Positions 49,303-58,664 of a stretch of 64,000 nt of DNA are shown piece by piece. Every line of letters starts with the position of its first letter. Position 1 is the first letter of the stretch. The notes below the pieces were generated by a model that ran no database searches, was not told where the DNA came from, and saw nothing but the letters and a program-made list of their open reading frames with translations. The translations under genes and the position numbers were made by a program. Source of the stretch: Cyanobium sp. M30B3 (GTDB taxonomy: Bacteria; Cyanobacteriota; Cyanobacteriia; PCC-6307; Cyanobiaceae); the NCBI GenBank assembly GCA_018399015.1, contig CP073761.1:372001-436000 (forward strand), written 5' to 3'.

Positions 49303-49563
49303 TCAGCCCGGGAACGGCTCGAGCTGGTCGAGCCGCAGCCACACATCCGGCACCGGCCGGCGCCAGCGCAGCTGGGCATAGTCGCCCTTCAGCTGCAGCA
49401 CTTCGCCGGGGCCTTCGAAGATGTAGTCGGGAGCCTGGGCATCGCTGGCCCCGGCTTCAACGCTGCCCTCGAAGCGCTGGCGGTTCACCCGCACCAGGCT
49501 GCCCTTCTTCGGCGGGGAGGTGGTGGCGGTGCTGGGGGCGTCAGGAGCCATGGCCTTGGGCAT
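49303..49563 (-). CDS. ndhO: NAD(P)H-quinone oxidoreductase subunit O
   Basis: A small stromal subunit unique to cyanobacterial/plastid NDH-1. After a 17-residue variable N-terminus, the sequence KKGSLVRVNRQRFEGSVEA, DYIFEGPGEVLQLKGDYAQLRWRRPVPDVWLRLDQLE is diagnostic. It sits near the ferredoxin site with NdhM and NdhS in known structures. 86 residues from ATG 49563. It is stand-alone, convergent with the DnaJ-domain gene and divergent from the epimerase gene. Confidence 0.95.
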   Translation of the reverse strand: MPKAMAPDAPSTATTSPPKKGSLVRVNRQRFEGSVEAGASDAQAPDYIFEGPGEVLQLKGDYAQLRWRRPVPDVWLRLDQLEPFPG

Positions 49564-49635
49564 CAGTGGCGCCAGGCTAGGGCGCCTGGATCGGCCAGGG
49601 GTTCTAGCCTCCAGCCATCACGGGGTGAACTGGGC

Positions 49636-50571
49636 GTGCGGCTGTTGCTTCTGGGCTGTTCCGGATTCGTGGGCCGGGAACTGGTGCCCTTCCTGCTGGA
49701 ACTGGGCCACCACCTCACGGTGGTGAGCCGTCAGGCCGATCCCTTTCCCTCCCTCAGCGGGGAGCGTCTGGCGACTTTGCAGCTCGACCCTGCCCAGGCC
49801 GACAGCTGGAGGCAGGAGGGCCTGCTTGAGGCCCTGGCGGCCGCGGAGGGGGTGGTGAACCTGGCCGGCGAGCCGATCGCCGAGAAGCGCTGGACTGCCG
49901 CCCAGCGCCAGCTGCTGCTCCACAGCCGGCTGGACGCCACGACCCACCTGGTGCAGGCCATGGCCCAGCTCGACACCCCTCCGGCCGTGCTGGTGAATGC
50001 CTCGGCCGTGGGCTATTACGGCACCAGTGAAACCGACAGTTTCAGCGAGGACAGCCCCCCAGGCGGCGATCTGCTGGCGGAGATCTGTCAGCGCTGGGAG
50101 GAGGCCGCAGCCCGCCGGCCGGCCTCCTGCCGGCTGGTGATCCTGCGCATCGGCATCGTGCTGGGGCCGGACGGTGGTGCCCTGAGCAAGATGCTGCCGG
50201 TGTTCCGCATGGGCTTCGGGGGCCCCCTGGGCAATGGCCGCCAGTGGATGAGCTGGATCCATCGCCACGATCTCTGTCGCCTGATCGGCCGAGCCCTGGA
50301 GGATGCGGCGATGGACGGCGTCTACAACGCCGTGGCCCCCCAGCCGGTCACGATGGCCACGTTCACGGCGGAGCTGGGGCGCACGCTGGGCCGGCCCAGC
50401 CTGCTGCCCGTTCCCGCCCCGGTACTGCAGGTGCTGCTGGGGGATGGCGCCAAGGTGGTGCTGGAGGGCCAGAGGGTGGTGGCCCAGCGTCTGCACGACC
50501 TGGGCTTCCAGTTTCAGTACGCCGCGCTCAGCGCCGCCCTCGCCGCTGCCACCAGCTCAGGGCGCCGCTGA
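49636..50571 (+). CDS. TIGR01777-family epimerase-like protein
   Basis: An SDR-fold, NAD(P)-binding protein of 311 residues. LLLLGCSGFVGRELV gives the GxxGxxG loop at 7-13, followed by VVNLAGEPIAEKRWT, SAVGYYGTSE (YxxxK tyrosine site displaced as usual in this family), LRIGIVLGPDGGAL, and WMSWIHRHDL. The C-terminal DUF1731 part ends LLGDGAKVVLEGQRVVAQRL. Family relatives include Arabidopsis GC1 and E. coli YfcH; reaction unknown. GTG start 49636. Confidence 0.9.
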   Translation: MRLLLLGCSGFVGRELVPFLLELGHHLTVVSRQADPFPSLSGERLATLQLDPAQADSWRQEGLLEALAAAEGVVNLAGEPIAEKRWTAAQRQLLLHSRLDATTHLVQAMAQLDTPPAVLVNASAVGYYGTSETDSFSEDSPPGGDLLAEICQRWEEAAARRPASCRLVILRIGIVLGPDGGALSKMLPVFRMGFGGPLGNGRQWMSWIHRHDLCRLIGRALEDAAMDGVYNAVAPQPVTMATFTAELGRTLGRPSLLPVPAPVLQVLLGDGAKVVLEGQRVVAQRLHDLGFQFQYAALSAALAAATSSGRR

Positions 50572-50797
50572 CCAGGGCGGCGGCCATCAGCAGGCCGATC
50601 GCCGGTGTGAACAACGGCTCCCACAGCTGTTGGAACAGGTTGAGCGGAGCCTCGATCTTCTGGCTGTGACAGACCACCGCCACCACGAACCAAAGGGCCC
50701 CGGCGATCACCAGGAACACGTCGATCACCAGCAGCCGATCGATCACGGCCTTCAGCCGCTGCGGGAGCGGCAGGGTCTGGGTGTCCCCCTCAGCCAT
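50528..50797 (-). CDS. Small two-helix membrane protein
   Basis: An unrecognised 89-residue protein. Two hydrophobic helices are clear (VIDVFLVIAGALWFVVAVVCH, about 26-46, and FTPAIGLLMAAALVSGALSWW, about 63-83), separated by a loop with KIEAPLNLFQQLWEPL. Charged start and RRGRR tail are cytoplasmic by the positive-inside rule. The ATG overlaps the stop of the TPR gene upstream by 8 bases, so they are probably translated together. It overlaps the convergent epimerase gene by 44 bases. Confidence 0.75.
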   Translation of the reverse strand: MAEGDTQTLPLPQRLKAVIDRLLVIDVFLVIAGALWFVVAVVCHSQKIEAPLNLFQQLWEPLFTPAIGLLMAAALVSGALSWWQRRGRR

Positions 50798-51278
50798 TGA
50801 GCCAGGCCCGCACTTTCTCCATCGCGGCCCAGCCAGGCCGGCGGCGCAGGCCGTCGGCCATCGACTCCTGCAGTTCGCTGGCCAGCTCGGGAGCCATCAC
50901 CAGCACCCGCTGCACGATCTCGATGTGCTCGCGCACCCCTTTGGCACCGGTCTCCAGCATCGCCAGGCTGAGATTCACGCGGGCCTGGGGGTCCTGGGGA
51001 TTGAGCTTCACGGCGGTGCGGGCGGCCCGCAGGGCCTCCAGCGGCTGCCCGTCCAGCAGCTGCAGCCAGGCCAGGCAGGTCCAGCCGGCCGACTGGCGGG
51101 GGGCCTGCTGGGTGACCGCCACAAAGTCGGCGATGAGTTCGCTGGCCGGGGCGCCGGCGTTGTAGCGGCCGATCGCCTGCTCGAACAACGAGCCTTCGGA
51201 CCCTTCGCCGCTGACTTCGCTGGGGCCGCTGGCCTGGTGGCCGGCTGGGCCGCTGGAGGTGGCTGTGCTGTCAGTCAC
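50790..51278 (-). CDS. TPR-like helical protein
   Basis: A 162-residue protein from GTG 51278. A Ser/Gly-rich N-terminal tail of about 28 residues precedes helical repeats: ELIADFVAVTQQAPRQSAGWTCLAWLQLLDGQPLEALRAARTAVKLNPQDPQARVNLSLAMLETG forms one to two TPR units. The end (GWAAMEKVRAWLNG) is a short helix. Probably a scaffold protein; partners are unknown. It is 54 bases downstream of the IscA-type gene on the same strand. Confidence 0.8.
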   Translation of the reverse strand: MTDSTATSSGPAGHQASGPSEVSGEGSEGSLFEQAIGRYNAGAPASELIADFVAVTQQAPRQSAGWTCLAWLQLLDGQPLEALRAARTAVKLNPQDPQARVNLSLAMLETGAKGVREHIEIVQRVLVMAPELASELQESMADGLRRRPGWAAMEKVRAWLNG

Positions 51279-51331
51279 GGCGTGTCGGGGGGAAGGCGGA
51301 TCGAGTCCTCAGATTGCCACCCGATCCGCAC

Positions 51332-51790
51332 TCACACCGCGAAGGAGCTGCCGCAGCCGCAGGTCTGGGTGGCGTTGGGGTTGGTGAAGTTGAAACCGCC
51401 GCCGATCAGGGCGCTGGAGAAATCCAGCTGCATGCCATAGATGTAGAGGAGGCTCTTGGGGTCGCACACCACCTCGAAGCTGGGGGTATCAGCGGGCTCA
51501 TAGGTGTAGCGCTCGTCGTCAGCCTGAATCCCGTCGGCTTCGATGAAATCCATCGTGTAGCTCATGCCGCTGCAGCCGCCCGAACGCACCCCCACCCGCA
51601 GCACCTTGCCCGCGCCCTGCTGCTGCATCAGCGCCGCCAGTTGCTTCATCGCCGGCACGGTGATCTGGATGCCCCTGCCATCTCTGGCGGTGTGGGTGGC
51701 CGCCGGGGTGGGGCTTGGCTGGGGGGAGGGGGCCGCTGGAGAAACGGGCGCCGGAGAAACGGGCGCCGGAGAAACGGTGTCGATGCTCAT
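51332..51790 (-). CDS. HesB/IscA-type iron-sulfur assembly protein
   Basis: A-type Fe-S carrier with conserved cysteines C73 (SGGCSGMSY), C144 and C146 (QTCGCGSSF). The domain begins at about residue 40 (GIQITVPAMKQLAALMQQQG). The length of 152 reflects an N-terminal tail of 38 residues with a repeat SPAPVSPAPVSPAAPSP, encoded by tandem GAAACGGGCGCCGGA units on the plus strand (51741-51776). The tail is not part of the usual fold. ATG 51790. Confidence 0.93.
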   Translation of the reverse strand: MSIDTVSPAPVSPAPVSPAAPSPQPSPTPAATHTARDGRGIQITVPAMKQLAALMQQQGAGKVLRVGVRSGGCSGMSYTMDFIEADGIQADDERYTYEPADTPSFEVVCDPKSLLYIYGMQLDFSSALIGGGFNFTNPNATQTCGCGSSFAV

Positions 51791-51910
51791 GGCCGTACGG
51801 ATGGCGGAACGCGCCTGATGACACCACTGTATGGAGCCTGGTCTGGGGCTGCCTGATCGCTGCAGGCGGGGCCGGCTCCATAGAGTCGGCGCACCTTTGT
51901 GGAGTGGGCG

Positions 51911-53452
51911 GTGCGGGTCGCCATCGTGGGTGCGGGACTGGCCGGCTTGGCGGCGGCGGTGGATCTGGTGGACGCCGGCCACCAGGTGGACCTCTACGAG
52001 GCCCGGCCGTTCATGGGCGGCAAGGTGGGCAGCTGGGTGGATGAGGGCGGCAACCACATCGAGATGGGGCTGCACGTGTTCTTCTTCAACTACGCCAACC
52101 TGTTCGCCCTGATGCGCAAGGTGGGGGCGTTCGAGAACCTGCTCCCCAAGGACCACACCCACCTGTTCGTGAACACCGGTGGCGATCTGCGCGAACTGGA
52201 TTTCCGCTTCGCCCTCGGCGCCCCCTTCAACGGCCTCAAGGCCTTCTTCACCACCCCCCAGCTCGACTGGATTGACAAGCTGCGCAATGCCCTGGCCCTG
52301 GGCACCAGCCCGATCGTGCGCGGCCTGGTCGACTACGAGGGCGCGATGAAGACGATCCGGGCCCTGGACCGGATCAGCTTCCAGGAGTGGTTCGTGGGCC
52401 ACGGCGGCAGCGTGCAGAGCATCAAGCGGATGTGGAACCCGATCGCCTATGCCCTGGGGTTCATCGACTGCGAGGCGATTTCGGCCCGCTGCATGCTCAC
52501 CATCTTCATGATGTTTGCGGCCAGAACCGAGGCCTCCAAGCTCAACCTGCTGAAGGGCTCGCCGCACCGCTGGCTCACCGGCCCGATCCTCGACTACATC
52601 CAGGAGCGCGGCGGCCGCCTGCACCTGCGCCACCGCGTGACGGAGGTGCTGTTCGAGGAGGGCGCTGCAGCGGGCGCTCAACAGGCAGCCGCTGGCGCTT
52701 GCGACCCGTCCGCCACCCGGGTCACCGGCATCAGGCTCGGCACCCCCGAGGGCGAGACCACCGTGGAGGCTGACGCCTACCTGGCCGCCTGCGACGTGCC
52801 CGGCATCCAGCGGATGATCCCGGAGGCCTGGCGCCGCTGGCCCCTGTTCGAGAACATCTACAGGCTCGAAGCGGTGCCGGTGGCCACCGTGCAGCTGCGC
52901 TACGACGGCTGGGTGACCGAGCTGGGCGATTCGGCCGCGGCCCAGGCCGCCCGCGCCGATGTGAGCCGGCCGACCGGTCTCGACAACCTGTTGTATACCG
53001 CCGACGCCGACTTCAGCTGCTTCGCCGACCTGGCCCTGGCCAGCCCGGAGGACTACCGCAAGCAGGGCCTGGGTTCGCTGCTGCAGTGCGTGCTCACCCC
53101 CGGTGATCCCTGGATCCCCAGGAAGACCGAGGAGATCGTGGCCCACACCGATGCCCAGGTGCGCAAGTTGTTCCCCTCGGCCGCCGGCCTCACCCTCGTG
53201 TGGAGCAATGTGGTGAAGCTGGCTCAGTCGCTCTACCGCGAGGCCCCCGGCATGGAGCCCTACCGGCCGGATCAGCGCACGCCGGTGGGCAATTTCTTCC
53301 TGGCTGGCAGCTACACCAGGCAGGACTACATCGACTCGATGGAGGGCGCCACCATGAGCGGCCGGCTGGCGGCGGCTGCCATCCTGGGCAGGCAGGCCCA
53401 GCTCGCCAGCAACCCTGCCGCCGCCGATCCGGTCCTCCTCCCTTCCACCTGA
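51911..53452 (+). CDS. crtQ: Zeta-carotene desaturase (plant type)
   Basis: Also called Zds: takes di-cis-zeta-carotene to tetra-cis-lycopene (prolycopene). FAD loop [18 protein letters not shown] at residues 3-20, [13 protein letters not shown] and [22 protein letters not shown] follow; [36 protein letters not shown] is a Zds hallmark. The C-terminal [24 protein letters not shown] is complete. GTG 51911 gives 513 residues; GTG 51899 would add four. A non-conserved Ala-rich insert (about 255-270) is present. A START-like protein gene follows after 5 bases. Confidence 0.96.
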   Translation: MRVAIVGAGLAGLAAAVDLVDAGHQVDLYEARPFMGGKVGSWVDEGGNHIEMGLHVFFFNYANLFALMRKVGAFENLLPKDHTHLFVNTGGDLRELDFRFALGAPFNGLKAFFTTPQLDWIDKLRNALALGTSPIVRGLVDYEGAMKTIRALDRISFQEWFVGHGGSVQSIKRMWNPIAYALGFIDCEAISARCMLTIFMMFAARTEASKLNLLKGSPHRWLTGPILDYIQERGGRLHLRHRVTEVLFEEGAAAGAQQAAAGACDPSATRVTGIRLGTPEGETTVEADAYLAACDVPGIQRMIPEAWRRWPLFENIYRLEAVPVATVQLRYDGWVTELGDSAAAQAARADVSRPTGLDNLLYTADADFSCFADLALASPEDYRKQGLGSLLQCVLTPGDPWIPRKTEEIVAHTDAQVRKLFPSAAGLTLVWSNVVKLAQSLYREAPGMEPYRPDQRTPVGNFFLAGSYTRQDYIDSMEGATMSGRLAAAAILGRQAQLASNPAAADPVLLPST

Positions 53453-53457
53453 ACACC

Positions 53458-53901
53458 ATGGGCCGTTGGCTTGAGCACAGCGTCACCACTGAGATCAACG
53501 CCCCGGTGGAGCAGGTGTGGGCGGTGTGGAGTGACCTGGAGGCCATGCCGCGCTGGATGCGCTGGATCGAGTCGGTGGTCACCGAACCCGGCAACCCCGA
53601 CCTCACCGACTGGACCCTGGCGGCCCAGGGCTTCCGCTTCCACTGGAAGGCCCGCATCACCCAGCGGGTGGAGGCCCAGCAGCTGCACTGGGAATCGGTG
53701 GGGGGATTGCCCACCAGGGGCGCCGTGCGTTTCTATCCCCAGGCCGATGGCCGCACCGCCGTGAAGCTCAGCGTCAGCTACGAACTTCCCGGGGTCTTGG
53801 CACCGCTCATGGAACCCACCATTCTGGGGGGGATCGTCACCAAGGAGCTCCAGGCCAACCTTGACCGCTTTCGTGACCTGGTTGAAGACCTTCACCGCTA
53901 G
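53458..53901 (+). CDS. SRPBCC/polyketide cyclase-like protein
   Basis: A START/Bet v1-fold protein of 147 residues. It opens WLEHSVTTEINAPVEQVWAVWSDLEAMPRWMRWIESV, the typical first strand and helix, and ends with a long helix (KELQANLDRFRDLVEDL). The fold binds hydrophobic ligands. It directly follows crtQ (5-base gap), the usual place of this gene in many cyanobacteria, so a link with carotenoid handling is possible but undemonstrated. ATG 53458. Confidence 0.88.
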   Translation: MGRWLEHSVTTEINAPVEQVWAVWSDLEAMPRWMRWIESVVTEPGNPDLTDWTLAAQGFRFHWKARITQRVEAQQLHWESVGGLPTRGAVRFYPQADGRTAVKLSVSYELPGVLAPLMEPTILGGIVTKELQANLDRFRDLVEDLHR

Positions 53902-54490
53902 GTCTGGCCTGCTCGCGGCTGGCCCCGTGCTGCCGGCGCTGGCCCTGCTGGCCAGTGGCTGTGGGCTGCTGGGCCGCTCCCCCAAGCCGGAGCTGCCACC
54001 AGGCCCACCGGCAGAGCCCGCGGCAGCGCAGACAGCTCCGGCCCCCCTGGCCGGCCTGACGCCGTTGCCCAGCGCCAATGCGTTGCTGGCTTCCGTCGCG
54101 ATCGGGCGGGAGGATCCCCTCGCCCCCCAGGTGCCGGTGCCCAGGAGTGCTGGTTCGGGCACCCGCCCTCCAGCTGCCCAGACCCCCCCCGGGGCACCAG
54201 CAGCCACCCCCCCTGGGGCACCAGCCGCCACCCGTCCGGTAGCCCCCGCCCGGCTGGAGCTCCCCGACGACTTCCGCTTCAGCGGCGTGCTGCGCGCCGG
54301 CTCCACCCCCCAGGCCTTCGTGGAGGTGGGCGATCAGAGCGGGCCGGTCTGCCCCGGTGCCGATGGCTCCTGCCCGGCTTCGGGCCTGCCGACGGTGCTG
54401 CCCAAGGGCTGGGGCGTGGCCGCGATTGATGTGGAGCGGGGCCGTCTCACCCTCCGCAAGGGCAGCCGCACGGTCACCGCCCAGCTCTGA
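53873..54490 (+). CDS. Putative lipoprotein, Pro/Ala-rich, unknown function
   Basis: A secreted protein of about 205 residues. After a short basic start the helix GLLAAGPVLPALALLASGC has a lipobox-like LASGC with cysteine as lipid site. Residues about 35-130 are Pro/Ala/Gly-rich and disordered, including the repeat PPGAPAAT. The C-terminal 75 residues form a small beta-rich domain (FRFSGVLRAGSTPQAFVEVG to the end) reminiscent of pilus/secretion assembly beta domains. GTG 53873 or TTG 53861. It overlaps the preceding gene by 29 bases and convergent hemD by 17. Confidence 0.7.
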   Translation: MTWLKTFTARSGLLAAGPVLPALALLASGCGLLGRSPKPELPPGPPAEPAAAQTAPAPLAGLTPLPSANALLASVAIGREDPLAPQVPVPRSAGSGTRPPAAQTPPGAPAATPPGAPAATRPVAPARLELPDDFRFSGVLRAGSTPQAFVEVGDQSGPVCPGADGSCPASGLPTVLPKGWGVAAIDVERGRLTLRKGSRTVTAQL

Positions 54491-55307
54491 GCGGTTTCTG
54501 CTGGAGAACCTCGATACAGGCCGCCAGGAGCCCATCGAGGTCGTAGGGGCTGGCTTCAGCGTCCACGCGTCCCAGCTCCCGGCGACAACGCTCGCTGGTC
54601 TGGGGTCCGATCGACACCAGCGCCAACCCCTCCAGTTTGCGGCGCCAGTCGTCGCCGAAGGCCTCCTGCAGGAGCTGTGCGGTGTGGCTCACGGTCTTGC
54701 CGCTGCTGAAGGTGATGGCGTCGAGCTCTCCCTGCTCCAGGGCCGCCAGGGTGGCGCTGGGCAGGCCCCGGGGGCAGCGGGTCTCGTAGGCGGGTACCTC
54801 CACCACCCGGGAGCCTGCGGCGGCAAAGGCCTCGGCCAGCAGGGTGCGCCCGCCGCTCTGCACCCGGGGGAGCAGTAGCCGCAACCCCCAGCCGGACACC
54901 GGGAAGTGCTCCACCAGGCTGTCGGCCACGAAGGCGGGCGGCACGAAGTCGGCGGGCGCACCCAGCTCCTCCAGCAGCTGGGCCGTCTTGCGGCCCACGG
55001 CCGCCAGGCGCACCCCTGGCGGCCTGCGCGCCAGGCTGCTGCCGCGCCGCCGCAACCGTTGGTCCACGGCCTCCACGCCGTTGCTGCTGGAGAACACCAG
55101 CCAGTGGAAGTCCGCCAGGTCCTCGAGGGCATCGTCCAGGGGCCCCCAGCTGTCCGGTGCGGTCAGCACCAGCGCCGGCAGATCGAGCACCTCAGCTCCA
55201 GCGGCGTTGAACAGCGCCCGGGCTGCCCCCAGCTGGTGCTCAGCCCGGGTGATCGCCACCCGTCGACCGCTCAGGGGTGGGGGCTCTGGCAGGGGATGGC
55301 TGGTCAT
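54474..55307 (-). CDS. hemD: Uroporphyrinogen-III synthase
   Basis: Closes hydroxymethylbilane to uroporphyrinogen III on the route to chlorophyll and haem. 277 residues with two alternating domains: LSGRRVAITRAEHQLG, DFHWLVFSSSNGVEAV, VRLAAVGRKTAQLLEELG, and LLLPRVQSGGRTLLAEAFAAAGSRVVEVPAYETRC, then DAITFSSGKTV and LALVSIGPQTSE. HemD is poorly conserved, but these blocks are recognisable. ATG 55307. It ends a minus-strand run that starts at DUF751-rbfA. Confidence 0.92.
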   Translation of the reverse strand: MTSHPLPEPPPLSGRRVAITRAEHQLGAARALFNAAGAEVLDLPALVLTAPDSWGPLDDALEDLADFHWLVFSSSNGVEAVDQRLRRRGSSLARRPPGVRLAAVGRKTAQLLEELGAPADFVPPAFVADSLVEHFPVSGWGLRLLLPRVQSGGRTLLAEAFAAAGSRVVEVPAYETRCPRGLPSATLAALEQGELDAITFSSGKTVSHTAQLLQEAFGDDWRRKLEGLALVSIGPQTSERCRRELGRVDAEASPYDLDGLLAACIEVLQQKPLRAGR

Positions 55308-55381
55308 GGAGCACTGGCGGGTCGGCGGAGCGGTTGGGCTGGTGCGGGGCAGGCGACAGGGGACAGGCGCGGTGGCGGTGA

Positions 55382-56611
55382 TCAGCCGTCGAGCTTCACC
55401 AGGGTCTCCACCTGCTGGCGCAGGGCCCGGGCTGCGGCGGCCTGGCCCTGCTGGTGCAACAGCAGGATGGCCTGGCGGAAGCCGGCGCGGGCCCCGGCGA
55501 TCTCCCCTGCCAGCAGCAGGGCCGCCGCCAGGTTGCGGTGCAGGTCGGCCTGCTCCGGTTCGAGGCTGAGGGCCTGCCGGTAGGCGGCGATGGCAGCGCC
55601 CAGCTGGCCCCGGCGCCGCTCCACCAGGCCCAGGCTGGCCCAGCCGAGGGCCAGCTCCGGCGCGGCCGCGCTGGCCTGGCGGCAGAGGCTGGCCGCCTCG
55701 GCCAGGAGCTGCTGCTGCTCCGCGGCAGGGACGGGTCCGGCCGCCCGCTCCAGCAGCAGCCCCGCCAGGTTGAGCCCCGCCGCCAGGGTGATCCGGGGAG
55801 CCAGGGGCAGGGCCAGTGCCTGGCGGTAGAGGCTTGCGGCCAGGGCCGGATCGCAGGGTGCCTCGGCCAGGGCCAGGTGCAGCAGCAGCTCATAGCGTTC
55901 CGCCAGGGCCTCCGCGCCGCAGTTCTGCAGACCAAGCCGCAGCAGGGCGCGGCCGCGCTCCAGTTCCCCTTCGCTCACCAGCAGGCTGCCCAGCTTGGCG
56001 CAGGCGTAGGGGTTTCCCGGCTGGCGCTCCAGGTCGGCCTCCATCGCCCGGCGCAGCCGGGCCGCCTTGTCGCTGGCCTGCAGCAGCTCCGGTCTGTAAC
56101 CGTCGTGGCCCAGGGCGGGGACGTCGCAATCGGCGACCCGCCAGTGCGGTTCCCGCTGCAGCAGGGCCAGCACGCTGTCGTCGATCATGGCGTGATACGG
56201 CCGGCTCCAGCGGATGGCCGGGTGGCGGCGAAACAGGCGGCTCACCCGGGAGTAGGGCGACTGGCGGGACCCCCGTTCCAGGCGCAGCAGGTTCACCACC
56301 AGCAGCTCCGGCTGGGCCATCAGCTGGCGCAGGGGCTGGCGGGCCTCCGCCAGCAGCTGCTCATCGGCATCGAGCACCAGCACCCAGTCGCCGCGCACGT
56401 GCTCCAGGGCGACATTGCGGGCCGGGGCGAAGTCGCCGGGCCAGTCCAGGTGGTGCACCACCGCGCCGCAGCGCTCGGCGATCGCCACGGTGGCGTCGCT
56501 GGAGCCGGTGTCCAGCACCACCATCTCGTCCACGAAGTCGGCCACTGAGGCCAGGCAACGCTCCAGCCGTTCGGCCTCGTTGCGCACGATCATCGACAGG
56601 CTGAGCTGCAT
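55382..56611 (-). CDS. Family 2 glycosyltransferase with TPR tail
   Basis: Residues 1-200 are a GT-A glycosyltransferase: LSMIVRNEAERLERCLASV, the nucleotide-sugar region VVLDTGSSDAT and the DxD motif LDADEQ (D81, D83), then RVSRLFRRHPAIRWSRPYHAM. Residues 210-405 contain degenerate TPR repeats (e.g. GWASLGLVERRRGQLGAAIAAYRQALSLEP). The combination suggests a cytoplasmic enzyme acting on cell-wall or protein-linked glycans; acceptor unknown. It follows the GH3 gene by 9 bases. 409 residues. Confidence 0.88.
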   Translation of the reverse strand: MQLSLSMIVRNEAERLERCLASVADFVDEMVVLDTGSSDATVAIAERCGAVVHHLDWPGDFAPARNVALEHVRGDWVLVLDADEQLLAEARQPLRQLMAQPELLVVNLLRLERGSRQSPYSRVSRLFRRHPAIRWSRPYHAMIDDSVLALLQREPHWRVADCDVPALGHDGYRPELLQASDKAARLRRAMEADLERQPGNPYACAKLGSLLVSEGELERGRALLRLGLQNCGAEALAERYELLLHLALAEAPCDPALAASLYRQALALPLAPRITLAAGLNLAGLLLERAAGPVPAAEQQQLLAEAASLCRQASAAAPELALGWASLGLVERRRGQLGAAIAAYRQALSLEPEQADLHRNLAAALLLAGEIAGARAGFRQAILLLHQQGQAAAARALRQQVETLVKLDG

Positions 56612-56620
56612 CGGGCTGCC

Positions 56621-58234
56621 CTAGTCGGTGAACTCAGCGGGTGCGGCGCTGGGTTCCGGACTCCGGCCCAGGCCCAGGGCCCCCAGCACGGCTTGCTGGG
56701 CCAGGGGCATCTGGCCGGGGCAGTAGGCCGCCGGCGTTTCCGGCGGGAGCGTGCGGCGCAGGTCATCCCAGAGGTAGGGGCTGCCGTACACCGCCAGCCC
56801 GGCCAGGCGGCCGGTCCGCTGCAGCTGCCCCAGGGCCGCCGCCCAGGGTTCGCCCGGGCCGGCGTTGCCCCGGAAGGGGTTGCCGCGCACGAACAGCTGC
56901 ACCAGCACCGGCCCAGGCTCCAGCCGATCCAGGAGCAGGGGAGCCTGCGGATCGGCCGACCAGAGGCTGGCGGTTTCCGCCGCCATCAGCAGGGGCTGGA
57001 AGCCCGCTGCCGCCGGCAGGGCCAGGGCCGCTGCCGTGGCCGGCAGAAAGGGGGCCTGCAGGGCCTGGTCCAGCCGCAGCAGATTCACCCCCTGGCTGCC
57101 CCCCAGGGCCAGCCGGCCCCCCTGCTGTTCGAGGGTGGCGCTCACCAGCTCCTGGCAGAGCTCCAGATCGGCGCTGGCGGCCCCATAGGGATCGGCGGGA
57201 TCGGCGCTGCAGCGGCCGAGGGCCCGCTGGCGGCGCGCTGCGCTGGCCTCCAGCTGCGCCGCTGGCAGTCGGCCCGTGTCCACCGCCGCCGTGATCGCCT
57301 CGATGGCCAGCCGGGCATCGGCGGGCATCAGCACCAGGTCGGCGCCGGCCTCCAGGGCCAGCACGGCCGCTTCCCCGGCCCCGGTCTGGCCGGCAATGGC
57401 CTCCATCACCAGGGCATCGGTCACCACCAGCCCCTCGAAGCCCAGCTGCTGGCGCAGCAGCTGGTGCAGCACGGCCCGTGAGAGGGTGGCCGGTCGCTCG
57501 GGATCGAGGGCCGGCAGGGTGAGGTGGCCGGTCATCACCGCCTCCACCCCGGCGGCGATGGCCTGGCGGAAGGGGGGCAGTTCCACCTGCTCCAGCCGCT
57601 CGCGGCTGTGGGGCAGCAGGGGCAGTTCCAGGTGGGAGTCGCTGGTGGTATCGCCGTGGCCTGGGAAGTGCTTGGCGCAGCCGAGCACCCCGGTGCCCTG
57701 CAGGCCCCGCAGGAAGGCCGCTGCCAGGGCTCCGGCGCTGGCCGGATCCTCCCCCCAGGCGCGCACGTTGATCACCGGATTGGCCGGGTTGTTGTTCACG
57801 TCGCACACCGGCCCGAGCACCCAGTTGAGCCCCACCGCCCGCGAGTCCAGCCCGCAGCAGCGCCCGTAGCGCTCGGCCAGGGCCAGCGCCCGCTGCGGAT
57901 CGCGCCCATGCAGCCGGCCCAGGGCCAGGGGTGGCACCAGCCAGCTGGCCCCCTCAAAGCGCTGCCCCACTCCCTCCTCCACGTCGGCGCAGAGCAGCAG
58001 GGGCTGGCCGGCCCAGGTCTGCAGCTGGCGGGTGCGCAGGGCCAGTTCGGCGGCGCTGCCCCCCAGCAGGATCACGCCGCCCACCCCCAGCGCCAGCAGT
58101 GCCTGCAGCTCTCCATTGGTCAGTTCCCACTGGGGGTAGCGGCGCTGGTGGTCGGCCAGGTGGCCGCTGGCGCGCACCACCACCAGGCTGGCGATCAACC
58201 GCTGCAGGTCCTGACCCGCCGCCGGCGTTGTCAT
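56621..58234 (-). CDS. nagZ: Glycoside hydrolase family 3 (beta-N-acetylhexosaminidase type)
   Basis: A GH3 enzyme of 537 residues. The substrate-loop motif [18 protein letters not shown] (histidine acting in acid/base catalysis in NagZ) is at about residues 186-203; the nucleophile aspartate lies in [13 protein letters not shown] at about 270. A C-terminal extension of about 190 residues exceeds the minimal NagZ. It probably recycles peptidoglycan; the lack of a signal peptide agrees with a cytoplasmic location. Its ATG overlaps the rbfA stop (ATGA). Confidence 0.9.
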   Translation of the reverse strand: MTTPAAGQDLQRLIASLVVVRASGHLADHQRRYPQWELTNGELQALLALGVGGVILLGGSAAELALRTRQLQTWAGQPLLLCADVEEGVGQRFEGASWLVPPLALGRLHGRDPQRALALAERYGRCCGLDSRAVGLNWVLGPVCDVNNNPANPVINVRAWGEDPASAGALAAAFLRGLQGTGVLGCAKHFPGHGDTTSDSHLELPLLPHSRERLEQVELPPFRQAIAAGVEAVMTGHLTLPALDPERPATLSRAVLHQLLRQQLGFEGLVVTDALVMEAIAGQTGAGEAAVLALEAGADLVLMPADARLAIEAITAAVDTGRLPAAQLEASAARRQRALGRCSADPADPYGAASADLELCQELVSATLEQQGGRLALGGSQGVNLLRLDQALQAPFLPATAAALALPAAAGFQPLLMAAETASLWSADPQAPLLLDRLEPGPVLVQLFVRGNPFRGNAGPGEPWAAALGQLQRTGRLAGLAVYGSPYLWDDLRRTLPPETPAAYCPGQMPLAQQAVLGALGLGRSPEPSAAPAEFTD

Positions 58235-58662
58235 GCCTGGAGCCCGTCGCCGGCCTGGCCCGGGGCTGGCTCCTCTGCCGGTTCCTCAGCTGGCTCCTGC
58301 CGCTGGCTGCGCTCCCGCTCCAGCTGGTTGAGCAGGCTCAGCACGGAGGTGCCCCGCTCCATGCCCCTGTCATGCACGAAGACCACCTCCGGGGTGCGGC
58401 GCATCTTCAGCCGCCGGCCCAGCTCCCCCTTCACGTAGGCCGTGGCCGACTTCAGTCCGGCCATCGCCTGCTCCCGGTCGTCGTCGGTGCCGAACACGCT
58501 CACGAAGATCTTGCAGTGCTGCAGGTCGCCGGCCACCTCCACGTGGGTGACGCTCACCAGCCCATGGCCCACGCGCTCGTCCTTGATGCCACCCTGCAGC
58601 AGCTGGCTCACTTCTCGGCGGATCAGGGAGGCCACCCGTTCCACCCGTCGGCCCTGTGCCAT
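58231..58662 (-). CDS. rbfA: Ribosome-binding factor A
   Basis: A 30S maturation factor with a KH-like fold. [39 protein letters not shown] and the C-terminal [32 protein letters not shown] are characteristic. The 143 residues end in a Glu/Pro/Gln tail with [11 protein letters not shown] repeat. ATG 58662. It is 2 bases downstream of the DUF751 gene and overlaps nagZ. Confidence 0.95.
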   Translation of the reverse strand: MAQGRRVERVASLIRREVSQLLQGGIKDERVGHGLVSVTHVEVAGDLQHCKIFVSVFGTDDDREQAMAGLKSATAYVKGELGRRLKMRRTPEVVFVHDRGMERGTSVLSLLNQLERERSQRQEPAEEPAEEPAPGQAGDGLQA

Positions 58663-58664
58663 CG

